Below are positions 8,063 to 15,971 of a DNA stretch of 64,000 nt, one piece after another. The DNA comes from JACCTU01 sp963848525 (GTDB taxonomy: Bacteria > Actinomycetota > Thermoleophilia > Gaiellales > Gaiellaceae): assembly GCA_963848525.1 (NCBI GenBank), contig CAWKDZ010000002.1:806001-870000 (forward strand), given 5' to 3'. The notes beneath the pieces are model-generated. The model was given only the letters and a program-made list of their open reading frames with translations. It did not search any database and was not told the DNA's origin. Numbering within the stretch: the stretch's first letter is position 1; the number at the start of each line of letters is the position of its first letter. A program made the position numbers and the translations under genes.

Positions 8063-8993
8063 CGGTGAAGTAGTCCGGGCTCTGGTAGCGGCCCGTCTTC
8101 TCCTTCCTGATCTGCATCAGGACGTCGTTGAGCAGCGTCGAGGCGCCGAAGCGGTGCAGGTCCGGCGTCATCCAGTCAGGCCCGAGCGTCTCGTGCACGA
8201 GCACGAGGTGCTGGATCGCCTGCTTCGCCGCGCGGATCCCTCCCGCCGGCTTGAACCCGATCACGCGCCCCGTCTCGTCGTGGACGTCGCGGATCGCTTC
8301 GAGCATGACCAGCGCGACCGGCAGCGTCGCGGCCGGGGAGACTTTGCCCGTCGAGGTCTTGATGAAGTCGGCGCCGCCCGCCATCGCGAGCAGCGAGGCG
8401 CGACGCACGTTGTCATAGGTCCCGAGCTCGCCGGTCTCCAGGATCACCTTCAGGTGCACGTCGCCGCAGGCTTCCTTCACGCGCACGATCTCGTCGTAGA
8501 CCTTCGCGTAGCGGCCGGAGAGGAAGGCGCCACGGTCGATCACCATGTCGATCTCGTCGGCGCCGAGCTCGACGGCCGAGCGCACGTCGGCGACCTTGAT
8601 CTCCGTCGGGTATTGCCCGGACGGGAAGCCGGTCGCGACCGCAGCGACGTGCACGCCGCTGCCCTCGAGCCGCTCCTTCGCGACGGGAACGAGGTTCGGG
8701 TAGACGCACACGGCGGCGACCGGCGGCACGGTGCGGTCGACCGGGTCCGGGCGCATCGCCTTCGAGCACAGCGCCGCGACCTTGCCGGGCGTGTCGGCGC
8801 CCTCGAGCGTCGTCAGGTCCATCATCCGGATCGCGAGGTCGAGCGCGAACAGCTTCGACTCGCGCTTGATCGAGCGCTTCGCGAGCGACGCGGCGCGCTC
8901 CTCGACCGCGACCTGGTCGATCGATCCGATCCGCGGAAGGCGCGGTTCCAGCGGCAGCTCGAACCCGCGCGGCAGCGCCGGAGCTTGGGCCAT
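8055..8993 (-). CDS. deoC: Deoxyribose-phosphate aldolase
   Basis: DeoC cleaves 2-deoxyribose 5-phosphate to acetaldehyde and glyceraldehyde 3-phosphate. The 312-aa protein has the barrel motifs VAAVCVYPNLV and EIDMVIDRGAFL, the Schiff-base lysine in GADFIKTSTGK and the second lysine in IGFKPAGGIR. It is the first gene of an operon with two dehydrogenase genes and a hydrolase, which would take acetaldehyde on to acetate. The ATG at 8991-8993 is set by a TACACT hexamer 7 bases upstream. Confidence 0.95.
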   Translation of the reverse strand: MAQAPALPRGFELPLEPRLPRIGSIDQVAVEERAASLAKRSIKRESKLFALDLAIRMMDLTTLEGADTPGKVAALCSKAMRPDPVDRTVPPVAAVCVYPNLVPVAKERLEGSGVHVAAVATGFPSGQYPTEIKVADVRSAVELGADEIDMVIDRGAFLSGRYAKVYDEIVRVKEACGDVHLKVILETGELGTYDNVRRASLLAMAGGADFIKTSTGKVSPAATLPVALVMLEAIRDVHDETGRVIGFKPAGGIRAAKQAIQHLVLVHETLGPDWMTPDLHRFGASTLLNDVLMQIRKEKTGRYQSPDYFTVD

Positions 8994-9000
8994 GCGTCCG

Positions 9001-9006
9001 AGTGTA
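9001..9006 (-). promoter_or_regulatory. -10 hexamer TACACT of deoC
   Basis: TACACT lies 7 bases before the deoC ATG, so transcription should begin at or next to the start codon. There is no Shine-Dalgarno. Confidence 0.6.
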
Positions 9007-9044
9007 GAGGCTTTGTCCGGGGCCACCGGGGGTAGGCCTGGCCC

Positions 9045-9830
9045 GTGCAGGAGCTCCGCGTCGAGAGCTGGACCGAGCTGCACGAGCGACTCTTCGAGGA
9101 CACGTGGCGCGAGCAACTCGGCCGCCATCGCTCCAACGTCGCGTTCCGCGGGCGCGCCCGCGCCGACGAGGGCCTCGAGACGAGCCTGCAGCGCCTGGGC
9201 GAGCCGGCGCCGCTCGAGGGGCCGTTGATGAGGAGCTTTCGCCGCTACGCACAGCGCGGCGACGTCCCGTACGACTCGACCTGGAACTGGCTCGCGCTCG
9301 CGCAGCACCATGGCCTGCCGACGCGGCTGCTCGACTGGACGCACTCGCCCTACGTCGCGCTGCATTTCGCGACGACGGCGCTCGACCGGTTCGAGGGCGA
9401 CGGCGTCGTCTGGACGATCGACTACGTGCGCGCGCACGAGTTGCTGCCGGACGCGCTGCGCGACGTCCTTCGCGACGAAGGCGCGAACGTCTTCACGGCG
9501 GAGATGCTCGACCGCGCGGCGAAGCGCCGGAGCGACCTCGACAACCTCGCGGAGGACGACGACTTCGTCCTCTTCCTCGAGCCGCCGTCGCTCGACGACC
9601 GGATCGTCAACCAGTACGCGCTCTTCTCGCTGATGTCGTCGCCGACCGCGTCGCTGGACGGCTGGGCCGAGCGCCACGGTGACCTCGTCCGGCGGATCGT
9701 CGTCCCTGCCGAGCTGAAGTGGGAGGTGCGGGACAAGCTCGACCAGGCGAACGTCACCGAGCGGGTCCTCTTCCCGGGCCTCGACGGACTGAGCGCCTGG
9801 CTCCGGCGCTACTACCTGCCGCGGCGCTAG
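9045..9830 (+). CDS. FRG-domain protein
   Basis: The 261-aa protein carries the FRG domain, named for its Phe-Arg-Gly motif (NVAFRGRARADEGLETSL). The conserved core is LAQHHGLPTRLLDWTHSPYVALHFA in two steps, near residues 85-110. The domain occurs alone or with other domains in bacteria and phages; its biochemistry is largely unknown. It is a single gene, divergent from deoC and convergent with era, sharing a CTAG stop overlap. A weak TAGGCC lies 6 bases before the GTG. Confidence 0.8.
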   Translation: MQELRVESWTELHERLFEDTWREQLGRHRSNVAFRGRARADEGLETSLQRLGEPAPLEGPLMRSFRRYAQRGDVPYDSTWNWLALAQHHGLPTRLLDWTHSPYVALHFATTALDRFEGDGVVWTIDYVRAHELLPDALRDVLRDEGANVFTAEMLDRAAKRRSDLDNLAEDDDFVLFLEPPSLDDRIVNQYALFSLMSSPTASLDGWAERHGDLVRRIVVPAELKWEVRDKLDQANVTERVLFPGLDGLSAWLRRYYLPRR

Positions 9831-10688
9831 ATCCCGAGCCGCTCCAGCAAGCCCTCGTCGCGACGCCAGCGTGGCCGCACCTTGATCTGGAGGTCGAGGA
9901 ACACGGTCCGTCCGAGCAGGAGCTCGAGCTCCGGCCGCGAGCGCGTTCCGATCTCCCGCACGATCGCTCCGCCCCGGCCGACCACGATCTGCTTCTGCGA
10001 CTCGGTCTCGACGAGGAGCGCCGCCCGCACCACCTTCTGCTCGACCTCCTCGATCTCGACGGTGATCGCGTGGGGCACCTCCTCGCGCGTGAGCTGAAGT
10101 GCCTTCTCGCGGATCACCTCGGCGAGCTGGAGCTCGAGCGGGATGTTCGTGCGCTGGTCGAGTGGGAAGTACGCCAGGCCTTCGGGCAGCAGCTCGACGA
10201 GCTCGACCCGGAGCTCGCCGATTCCGTCGCCCGTCTTGGCGCTGACCGGGTGGAGCGCGTGGAACGCGCCGAGCTGGGCGGCCGTCGCCATCTGCGTCGC
10301 GATGTGCCCCGGCTTGAGTCGGTCGACCTTGTTCAAGGCGATCACGACGGGGACGCCGAGCGCCGAACACACGCTGGGCGATGAAGCGGTCGCCCGCTCC
10401 GATCCGCTCGCGGGCGGAGAGCACGAACAGCACAGCCTCGACGTCTTCGAACGACCGGTCGACGGTCCGCTGCATCCGCTCGGTCATCGGGTCGAGCGGT
10501 CGCTGAAAGCCGGGCAGGTCGACCAGCACGAGCTGATAGCCGTCACCGTTCGCGATCCCGAAGATGCGGTGTCGCGTCGTCTGCGGCTTGTCGGAGACGA
10601 TCGCGACCTTCCCGCCGGCGAGCGCGTTCACCAGCGTGGACTTGCCGACGTTCGGCCGCCCGGCGACCGCGACGAAGCCGCTCTTCAC
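9827..10688 (-). CDS. era: GTPase Era (one-base frameshift near 10367)
   Basis: Era is an essential GTPase that binds the 3' end of 16S rRNA during 30S assembly. The first frame, from GTG 10688, has G1 GRPNVGKST, the effector TTRHRIFGIA and G3 VDLPGFQRPL up to DRFIAQRV. The second frame continues SALGVPVVIALNKVDRL (G4) and the C-terminal KH domain with IVVGRGGAIVREIG. Dropping one T at about 10367 restores a 286-aa protein of normal length. An essential gene is unlikely to be truly broken, so I suspect a sequence error. It overlaps cdd as GTGA. Confidence 0.9.
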
Positions 10689-11050
10689 AGGTCGAACGAG
10701 TCGGGGAGGAGCTCTGCCGTCGTTCGCGTGACGACCTCGCCGTCCGCGCGTCGGTAGGTGACACGCTCGACCTTCCACTCGTGCAGCCACTGGCGGCAAC
10801 CGCCGCACGGTGACGCCGTGATCGCGATCGCCGCGACCTCGCCGGGAACGACGCCGTCCGTGGCCGCGCGCGACAGCACGGTCCGCTCCGCGCAGACGCC
10901 GAGCGGGTACGCGGCGTTCTCGACGTTGACGCCTGCGAACGTCCTCCCGTCGCGCGTCACGATCGCGGCGCCGACATTGAAGCGCGAGTACGGCGCGTAC
11001 GCGTGCGCTGCGATCTCGTCGGCCAGCGCCAGCAGCTCGTCGTCGCTCAT
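10685..11050 (-). CDS. cdd: Cytidine deaminase
   Basis: This deaminates cytidine and deoxycytidine to uridine forms in pyrimidine salvage. The 121-aa protein is the normal length for the homotetrameric class. The zinc site is complete: NVENAAYPLGVCAERTVL holds the first Cys and the catalytic Glu, and SPCGGCRQWL holds the other two Cys. It is translationally coupled on both sides by 4-base overlaps, with the DgkA-PAP2 gene upstream and era downstream. Confidence 0.95.
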   Translation of the reverse strand: MSDDELLALADEIAAHAYAPYSRFNVGAAIVTRDGRTFAGVNVENAAYPLGVCAERTVLSRAATDGVVPGEVAAIAITASPCGGCRQWLHEWKVERVTYRRADGEVVTRTTAELLPDSFDL

Positions 11051-11769
11051 GTCCAGAACACCTGAAAGATCACGAGGGTGACGAGCGCGCCGAGCAGGCC
11101 TCCGAGGAAAACCTCGAACAGCGAGTGCACGCCCGCCTCGATCCGTGTGTGCGCCACCAGCAGCGCCATGATGAACGTCACGGTCGAGATCAGGAACCAG
11201 TAGCTCGCGTCGCCGAGCAGGTATGTGACTGACATCCAGCCGCCGAACGCCACCGCCGCGTGGCCCGATGGGAATCCCCCGCGCAGCGGCGTCCCGCGCC
11301 CCGTGTACGCCTTGGCGGCGATCACGATCATGACCGTGAGCACGAGCGCGATCAGGGTCAGCTCGAACGGCGCCTCGCGCAGCGAGTCGAGCAGACGGAG
11401 GCTCGGGTCGCGGAGCCGGTCGGCGAAGACGAGGTAGCCGACGGCGACGGCGGTCACCGTCGCGATCAGCACCGCGCCGGCCGCGATGTCCTTCGCCAGC
11501 TTCGCCATCGGGTCGAACGAGGTCGTGGCAACGTCGATCGCGCCCTCGATCGCCGAGTTGACCATCTCCGCGATCAGCACGAACGCGATCGCGATCAGCA
11601 GGGCGATCAGCTCGAACTTCCCGACGCCGGTCACGAGCGCCGCCACGAGGACCGCGAACGCGAACAGGAAGTGGATGCGCATGTTCCGCTGCGTGCGGAG
11701 CACGTGGATGATCCCCTCGAACGCGTAGTTGAAGCTCTCGACGAGCGACGGCGGGCGCGGAGCGTTCAT
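11047..11769 (-). CDS. Diacylglycerol/undecaprenol kinase fused to PAP2 phosphatase
   Basis: The 240-aa membrane protein joins two enzymes. Residues 1-115 are a DgkA-type lipid kinase with the conserved EMVNSAIEGAID stretch and three helices. Residues 130-240 are a PAP2 phosphatase with KAYTGRGTPLRGGFPSGHAA and HTRIEAGVHS, the phosphatase signature pieces. Both act on lipid pyrophosphate or phosphate carriers; kinase and phosphatase in one chain suggest control of the undecaprenol/undecaprenyl-phosphate pool, which is inference. It lies between ybeY and cdd with ATGA overlaps. Confidence 0.88.
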   Translation of the reverse strand: MNAPRPPSLVESFNYAFEGIIHVLRTQRNMRIHFLFAFAVLVAALVTGVGKFELIALLIAIAFVLIAEMVNSAIEGAIDVATTSFDPMAKLAKDIAAGAVLIATVTAVAVGYLVFADRLRDPSLRLLDSLREAPFELTLIALVLTVMIVIAAKAYTGRGTPLRGGFPSGHAAVAFGGWMSVTYLLGDASYWFLISTVTFIMALLVAHTRIEAGVHSLFEVFLGGLLGALVTLVIFQVFWT

Positions 11770-12143
11770 TGGCGATGGATTCGCTCTCGCTCGTCCATCT
11801 CCGGCCCGTGGTCGTGGCCGAGCAGGTGGAGGAGCGCATGCACGAGCGGCGCGGGCCAGTCCTCGCCGACGACGTCTGGGCAGACGATCGCATCGCCGAG
11901 CTGCCTCGGCATGCCCGCCGGGACGTCCCCCAGCTCGTCGATGGGGAACGCGAGGACGTCGGTCGGCTCGTCGACGCCGAGGTGGTCGCGCTTCAGGCGC
12001 CGGATCTCGTCCGGCGGCACGAAGTGGATGCCGAGCTCGCCGTCGTCGACACCTTCGGCTGCGAGGACCCGCTGCGCGAGCTCGACCGCGCCTCGCTCGT
12101 CGACGGCTCGCCCGCTGCGGTTGACGACCTCGACGACGACCAT
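11766..12143 (-). CDS. ybeY: Endoribonuclease YbeY
   Basis: YbeY is a zinc-dependent RNase for 16S rRNA 3'-end maturation and ribosome quality control. The 125-aa protein has LKRDHLGVDEPTDVLAFP and the zinc motif HALLHLLGHDH with three histidines. The ATG overlaps the phoH stop as TGATG, and its own stop overlaps the next start as ATGA. The phoH-ybeY-dgkA-cdd-era order is widely conserved. Confidence 0.95.
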   Translation of the reverse strand: MVVVEVVNRSGRAVDERGAVELAQRVLAAEGVDDGELGIHFVPPDEIRRLKRDHLGVDEPTDVLAFPIDELGDVPAGMPRQLGDAIVCPDVVGEDWPAPLVHALLHLLGHDHGPEMDERERIHRQ

Positions 12144-13102
12144 CAGCGGTTGCGCTGCGTGCCGGTCTCCTCCGCGTGGCGCTTGTACGCCTCGACGATC
12201 CGCTGCACGAGCTTGTGCCGCACGACGTCCTTGTGCGTGAACTGGACGAAGCCGACGCCGTCGACGGTCGCCAGGATCTGCTGGACGTGGATCAGGCCCG
12301 AAGCCTGCTCCCGTGGGAGGTCGATCTGCGTGACGTCGCCCGTGACCACCATCTTCGAGCCGAAGCCGAGGCGGGTGAGGAACATCTGCATCTGTTCCGG
12401 GCTCGTGTTCTGCGCCTCGTCCAGGATCACGAACGAGTCGTTGAGCGTACGGCCGCGCATGAACGCGAGCGGTGCGACCTCGATCGTCCCTCGTTCCATG
12501 TACGCGCTCAACTTCTCGGGGTCCATCGTGTCGTAGAGCGCGTCGAAGAGCGGGCGCATGTACGGGTCGACCTTCGCGAGCATGTCGCCGGGGAGAAAGC
12601 CGAGCCGCTCGCCGGCCTCGACGGCGGGGCGCGTGAGGATGATCCGCCCGACCTGACGCTCGGAGAGCGCCGCGACGGCGAGCGCGATCGCGAGGTAGGT
12701 CTTTCCCGTACCTGCCGGCCCGATCGAGAACGTGACCGTGGAGCTCCGGATCGTGTCGACGTAGCTCTTCTGCATCACCGTCTTCGGCGCGATCTTCTTG
12801 CCGCGGTGCCGCCAGACCACGTCGTCGAAGACGTCGCGGATGTCGGCGGCCTGGTCGAGTGCCCCCAGAACGGCGTCCACGGTCGAGGGCCCGATCTCGT
12901 GACCGCCCTCGACCAGCTCGACGAGCTCGTCGACGACCGCGCGGGCCTCGACCACGTGACGATCGTCGCCCTCGAGCGTCAGCTGGTTGCCGCGCAGCCG
13001 AATCGTGCAGCGAAGCCGGTCGCGGAGCGACTCGAGGACGCCGTCGCCGACGCCCGCGAGCTCGGCGGCGACGTCGTTCGAGACGGAAAGCGTCTCCTGC
13101 AC
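12143..13102 (-). CDS. PhoH family ATPase
   Basis: The 319-aa PhoH-like protein has Walker A GPAGTGKT, Walker B SFVILDEAQN and the conserved HKDVVRHKLVQRIVEAY end. Its N-terminal KH-like segment (RLRGNQLTLEGDD) suggests RNA binding. PhoH proteins pair with YbeY and probably act in RNA metabolism. Longer in-frame starts exist up to 13216, but the GTG at 13102 is preceded at 6 bases by TACACT, fits family length and begins just before the conserved region. Confidence 0.9.
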   Translation of the reverse strand: MQETLSVSNDVAAELAGVGDGVLESLRDRLRCTIRLRGNQLTLEGDDRHVVEARAVVDELVELVEGGHEIGPSTVDAVLGALDQAADIRDVFDDVVWRHRGKKIAPKTVMQKSYVDTIRSSTVTFSIGPAGTGKTYLAIALAVAALSERQVGRIILTRPAVEAGERLGFLPGDMLAKVDPYMRPLFDALYDTMDPEKLSAYMERGTIEVAPLAFMRGRTLNDSFVILDEAQNTSPEQMQMFLTRLGFGSKMVVTGDVTQIDLPREQASGLIHVQQILATVDGVGFVQFTHKDVVRHKLVQRIVEAYKRHAEETGTQRNR

Positions 13103-13108
13103 GGTTCC

Positions 13109-13114
13109 AGTGTA
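13109..13114 (-). promoter_or_regulatory. -10 hexamer TACACT of phoH operon
   Basis: TACACT stands 6 bases before the GTG of phoH with no Shine-Dalgarno between. It supports that start and a leaderless transcript for phoH-ybeY-dgkA-cdd-era. Confidence 0.6.
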
Positions 13115-13210
13115 GGTGGGAGAAATCGGCACACATTCGGCGCGGAGGTGTTGCAGACGCGAGACGCTTCGCGGGGTAGCCTCGACGCCAGGGAGGCGGG
13201 TGGCCCACGA

Positions 13211-13230
13211 CCCCACCCCGAGGGGTGGGG
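13211..13230 (-). terminator. Terminator-like hairpin after yqeY
   Basis: CCCCACCC and GGGTGGGG form a perfect 8-bp stem around a CGAG loop, 5 bases after the yqeY stop. It separates the lepA-yqeY operon from the phoH operon. No T-run follows, as in many GC-rich actinobacterial terminators. Confidence 0.65.
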
Positions 13231-13235
13231 CTGGC

Positions 13236-13679
13236 TCAGGCGAGCTTCTCGCGGACGAGCTGGCTGACCGTCGAGCCGTCGGCGCGGCCCGCGATCTGCG
13301 GCATCACGTCCGCCATCACGCGGCCGAGGTCGCGCATGCTCGTCGCGCCGACCTCGGCGATCACGTCGTCGACGATCTCCTCGATCTCGTCCTCGGAGAG
13401 CGGCGTCGGCATGAACTCCTCCAACACGGCGAGCTCGCGCTCCTCCGCAGCCGCCTGCTCCTCGCGGTCGCCGGCGCGGAAAGCCTCGGCCGCCTCCGTC
13501 CGGCGCTTCCGCTCGCGCTGGAGCACCTGCAGCTCCTCGTCGTCCTTGAGCGGGCGCAGCAGCTCCTTCTCGGCGCCGCGCAGTGCGCTCAGGATCAACC
13601 GCAGCGTGTCGCGACGCTCGGCGTCACGCGCGAGCGTCGCCTGCTTGAGCTCGTCTTCGATGCGCGCGATCAGGCTCAC
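13236..13679 (-). CDS. yqeY: GatB/YqeY domain protein
   Basis: The 147-aa protein is a full-length YqeY: an N-terminal helical part (SLIARIEDELKQATLARDA) and the tRNA-binding-like tail LGRVMADVMPQIAGRADGS. The family shares this domain with the GatB subunit of tRNA amidotransferase; its own role is not settled. It is the last gene of the lepA operon and overlaps the HIT gene by 4 bases. Confidence 0.93.
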   Translation of the reverse strand: MSLIARIEDELKQATLARDAERRDTLRLILSALRGAEKELLRPLKDDEELQVLQRERKRRTEAAEAFRAGDREEQAAAEERELAVLEEFMPTPLSEDEIEEIVDDVIAEVGATSMRDLGRVMADVMPQIAGRADGSTVSQLVREKLA

Positions 13680-14005
13680 AGGTCTTCCCCCATCGTCCGC
13701 CCGCCGAGCACGTGCCAGTGCAGATGGAACACGGTCTGGCCGCCGCCGGGGCCGACGTTGACGACGACGCGGTAGTCCTCGAGGCCGGCCTCACGTGCCG
13801 TGTCTGCGACGAACTGGAGCATGCCCTTCGCCTCCTCCGCCTCGAGTTCGCCGACATCCCGAAAGGTCTCGACGTGACGCTCGGGGATGACGAGCAGGTG
13901 CGTCGGCGCCTTCGGTGCGATGTCGCGAATCGCGGCGAAGCCGCCGTCCTTGCGCACGTGCTCGCCCTCGGCGTAGAGCCGGCAGAAGAGGCAGTCGTCA
14001 GGCAG
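13676..14005 (-). CDS. HIT family nucleotide-binding protein, CTG start
   Basis: The 109-aa histidine triad protein hydrolyses or binds purine nucleotide phosphoramidates. The triad HLHWHVLGG is near the C-terminus, and the N-terminal zinc pair DDCLFCRL is typical of actinobacterial members. The first ATG/GTG/TTG in frame (GTG 13957) would cut off DDCLFCRL. The only codon that keeps it is CTG 14003-14005, overlapping the mtaB stop. I take CTG as the coupled start. Confidence 0.88.
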   Translation of the reverse strand: MPDDCLFCRLYAEGEHVRKDGGFAAIRDIAPKAPTHLLVIPERHVETFRDVGELEAEEAKGMLQFVADTAREAGLEDYRVVVNVGPGGGQTVFHLHWHVLGGRTMGEDL

Positions 14006-15186
14006 CGAGGATTCCCTCCTCCGTCGCCTGGGCGGCGCGCGCGCGGACGAGCTCGCCGACCGGCGCCTCGACGAGCCACGGCGAGTAGTCGTCGCCGTAG
14101 CCGCGGCCGGGGCGATCGACGAGGACGACGTCCTCCGTGCCGAGCTTGGTCCGCCAACGCTCGAGCTCGGCTGCCCGCGAGAGAGCTCGCAGCCGGGCGC
14201 TGCGCTCCTTCTTGACCGCGACCGGGACAGTGTCGCGTGCCGCGGTCGCCGTGCCCGGCCGCGGGGAGTACGGGAACACGTGCACCTTCGTGATGTTCGC
14301 CGACCGGACGACCCGAAGCGTGGCCTCGAACGCGCGCTCGTCCTCGCCCGGGAACCCGACGATCACGTCGGTCGTCAGATTGAAGTCGTTGAAGGGCTCG
14401 AGCCTGCGCAGGTACGTGGCGGAGCTGTACCGCCGCCCCATCGCGCTGAGGACGCGATCGTCACCCGACTGGAGCGGCACGTGCAGGTGCCGCGCGACGT
14501 GCGGAGTCTCGCGCAGCGCGCGCTCGAGCTCGCTGCCGACGTGGTTGACCTCGATCGACGAGAGCCGCAAGCGCGCAAGCCCCTCGATCGCCGCCGCCGC
14601 ACGAACGAGCCGCGGGAGGTCGTAGGCAGCCGCGCGGTCGCGGTAGCAGCCCAGGTTGATCCCGGTCAGGACGACCTCGCGGTGACCCTGCGCGACGCGG
14701 CGCTCGATCTCTCCGAGCACTGCGCCGGCAGCGTCTGCTGCGCCCAGGCCCGCGGACGAGCGGGACGACGCAGAAGTCGCACGAGAAGCTGCAGCCGTCC
14801 TGGACCTTGACGAAGGCACGCACACGCTCGAGGCGAGCGTCGGCTTGGACGCACCCGACCGCGCCGACGTCGCGGGCGACGACGTCCGGCGTCGCCTCGC
14901 TGCGCTCCGAGACGACCGCGACGTTGTCCGCGACTCCGGCGAAGGCGGACGCGAGGTTCGCGGCGCAGCCCGTCACGTAGACGCGCGCGTGGGTACGTGC
15001 GGCGCGCGCGACAGCCTTGCGCGACTTCGAGACCGCCTCGTGCGTCACGCAGCACGTGTTCACGACGGCGACGTCTCCGCTGCGCTCGACCTCTGTGTGA
15101 CCGTCGGCGAGCAGACGCTCGCGAATCCCCTGAACGTCCGTCTGCGAGACCTTGCAGCCGAGGAAGCGGGCGGAGAACGTCGCCAC
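13998..15186 (-). CDS. mtaB: tRNA t6A37 methylthiotransferase MtaB (one-base frameshift near 14736)
   Basis: This radical-SAM enzyme adds a methylthio group to t6A at tRNA position 37. The first frame holds the UPF0004 domain (FLGCKVSQTDVQGIRE, VNTCCVTHEA) and the radical-SAM cluster GCSFSCDFC. The second frame continues VLGEIERRVAQGHREVVLTG, HVPLQSGDDRVL and VIVGFPGEDERAF. One extra base near 14736 separates them; repaired length is 395 aa. The tail after residue 350 is a short TRAM-like region. Confidence 0.88.
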
Positions 15187-15210
15187 CAGGCGGGATCGTA
15201 CGCCACTCGC

Positions 15211-15957
15211 CTACAGCGAACGACGAAACCGGTCTGCGGCCCAGCCGTCCAGCACGCGACGTTCGACGTGCATCCACCCGCTCACCTGCGGCGCGTCGGC
15301 CTCGAGATAGCCGGATACCACGAGCTCGGCGGCGCGGACTCTCGCGGCGAGCGACTCGACTGCAGGGAGGGCAATGTTCGCAACGGCGCTCGACGTGACG
15401 GGTAGGTCGTCACGCGTGACGTCGCCGAGCAGCGCCTCGACGACGACGCCGTTGGCGGCGGCGTTCGCGCGGGTCGTCTCGATCGCGAAGGGGTCGTCGT
15501 CGAGCGCGTGCACCGGCACAAAACCGAGCTTCGCCGCCGCCACCGAGAGGACGCCGGAGCCGCAGCCGGCGTCGAGGAGCGGGCCGCGCGGCAAAGCCGG
15601 AAGGAGCTCGAGGCACAGACGCGTCGTCGCGTGCGCGCCGGTTCCAAACGCGAGCCCGGGGTCGATCACGATCGCGATCGCGTCGCTCGGTGCGCCCTCC
15701 CACGACGGCCCGACCCAGAACGGCCCGGCGCGCGCCGGCCTGTGGAAGGCCTGCCAGCGGTCGGCCCAGCCGGGCGGCACCTCGTCCTCGCGGACGGCGC
15801 CGAACGCGCGGGCGATCCGGGCGCCCGCGAGCGCGTCCGTGTACGCGGCAAGCTCGAGCTCGGGGCCGCGCTCACGCTCCTCGAACCCCTCCGGAGCGAG
15901 CTCGAGCATCAGCGCGCGCGCCTCCTCCGCCCGCTCCACCGGCACGCGCACCGACAC
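15211..15957 (-). CDS. prmA: Ribosomal protein L11 methyltransferase
   Basis: PrmA trimethylates ribosomal protein L11. The 248-aa protein has DPGLAFGTGAHATTRLCL, the SAM-binding motif LLDAGCGSGVLSVAA and ANIALP in place of the usual NILA. The N-terminal L11-recognition domain is short. It begins at GTG 14 bases after dnaJ ends. Placement after dnaJ and before mtaB is common in Gram-positive bacteria. Confidence 0.92.
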   Translation of the reverse strand: MSVRVPVERAEEARALMLELAPEGFEERERGPELELAAYTDALAGARIARAFGAVREDEVPPGWADRWQAFHRPARAGPFWVGPSWEGAPSDAIAIVIDPGLAFGTGAHATTRLCLELLPALPRGPLLDAGCGSGVLSVAAAKLGFVPVHALDDDPFAIETTRANAAANGVVVEALLGDVTRDDLPVTSSAVANIALPAVESLAARVRAAELVVSGYLEADAPQVSGWMHVERRVLDGWAADRFRRSL

Positions 15958-15971
15958 GCGCCGGACCGCGC

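Noticed and set aside
9827..10688. Programmed frameshifting in era and the other split genes.
   Set aside because: The junctions share no slippery sequence or stop codon, and the genes are unrelated; single-base indels explain them better.
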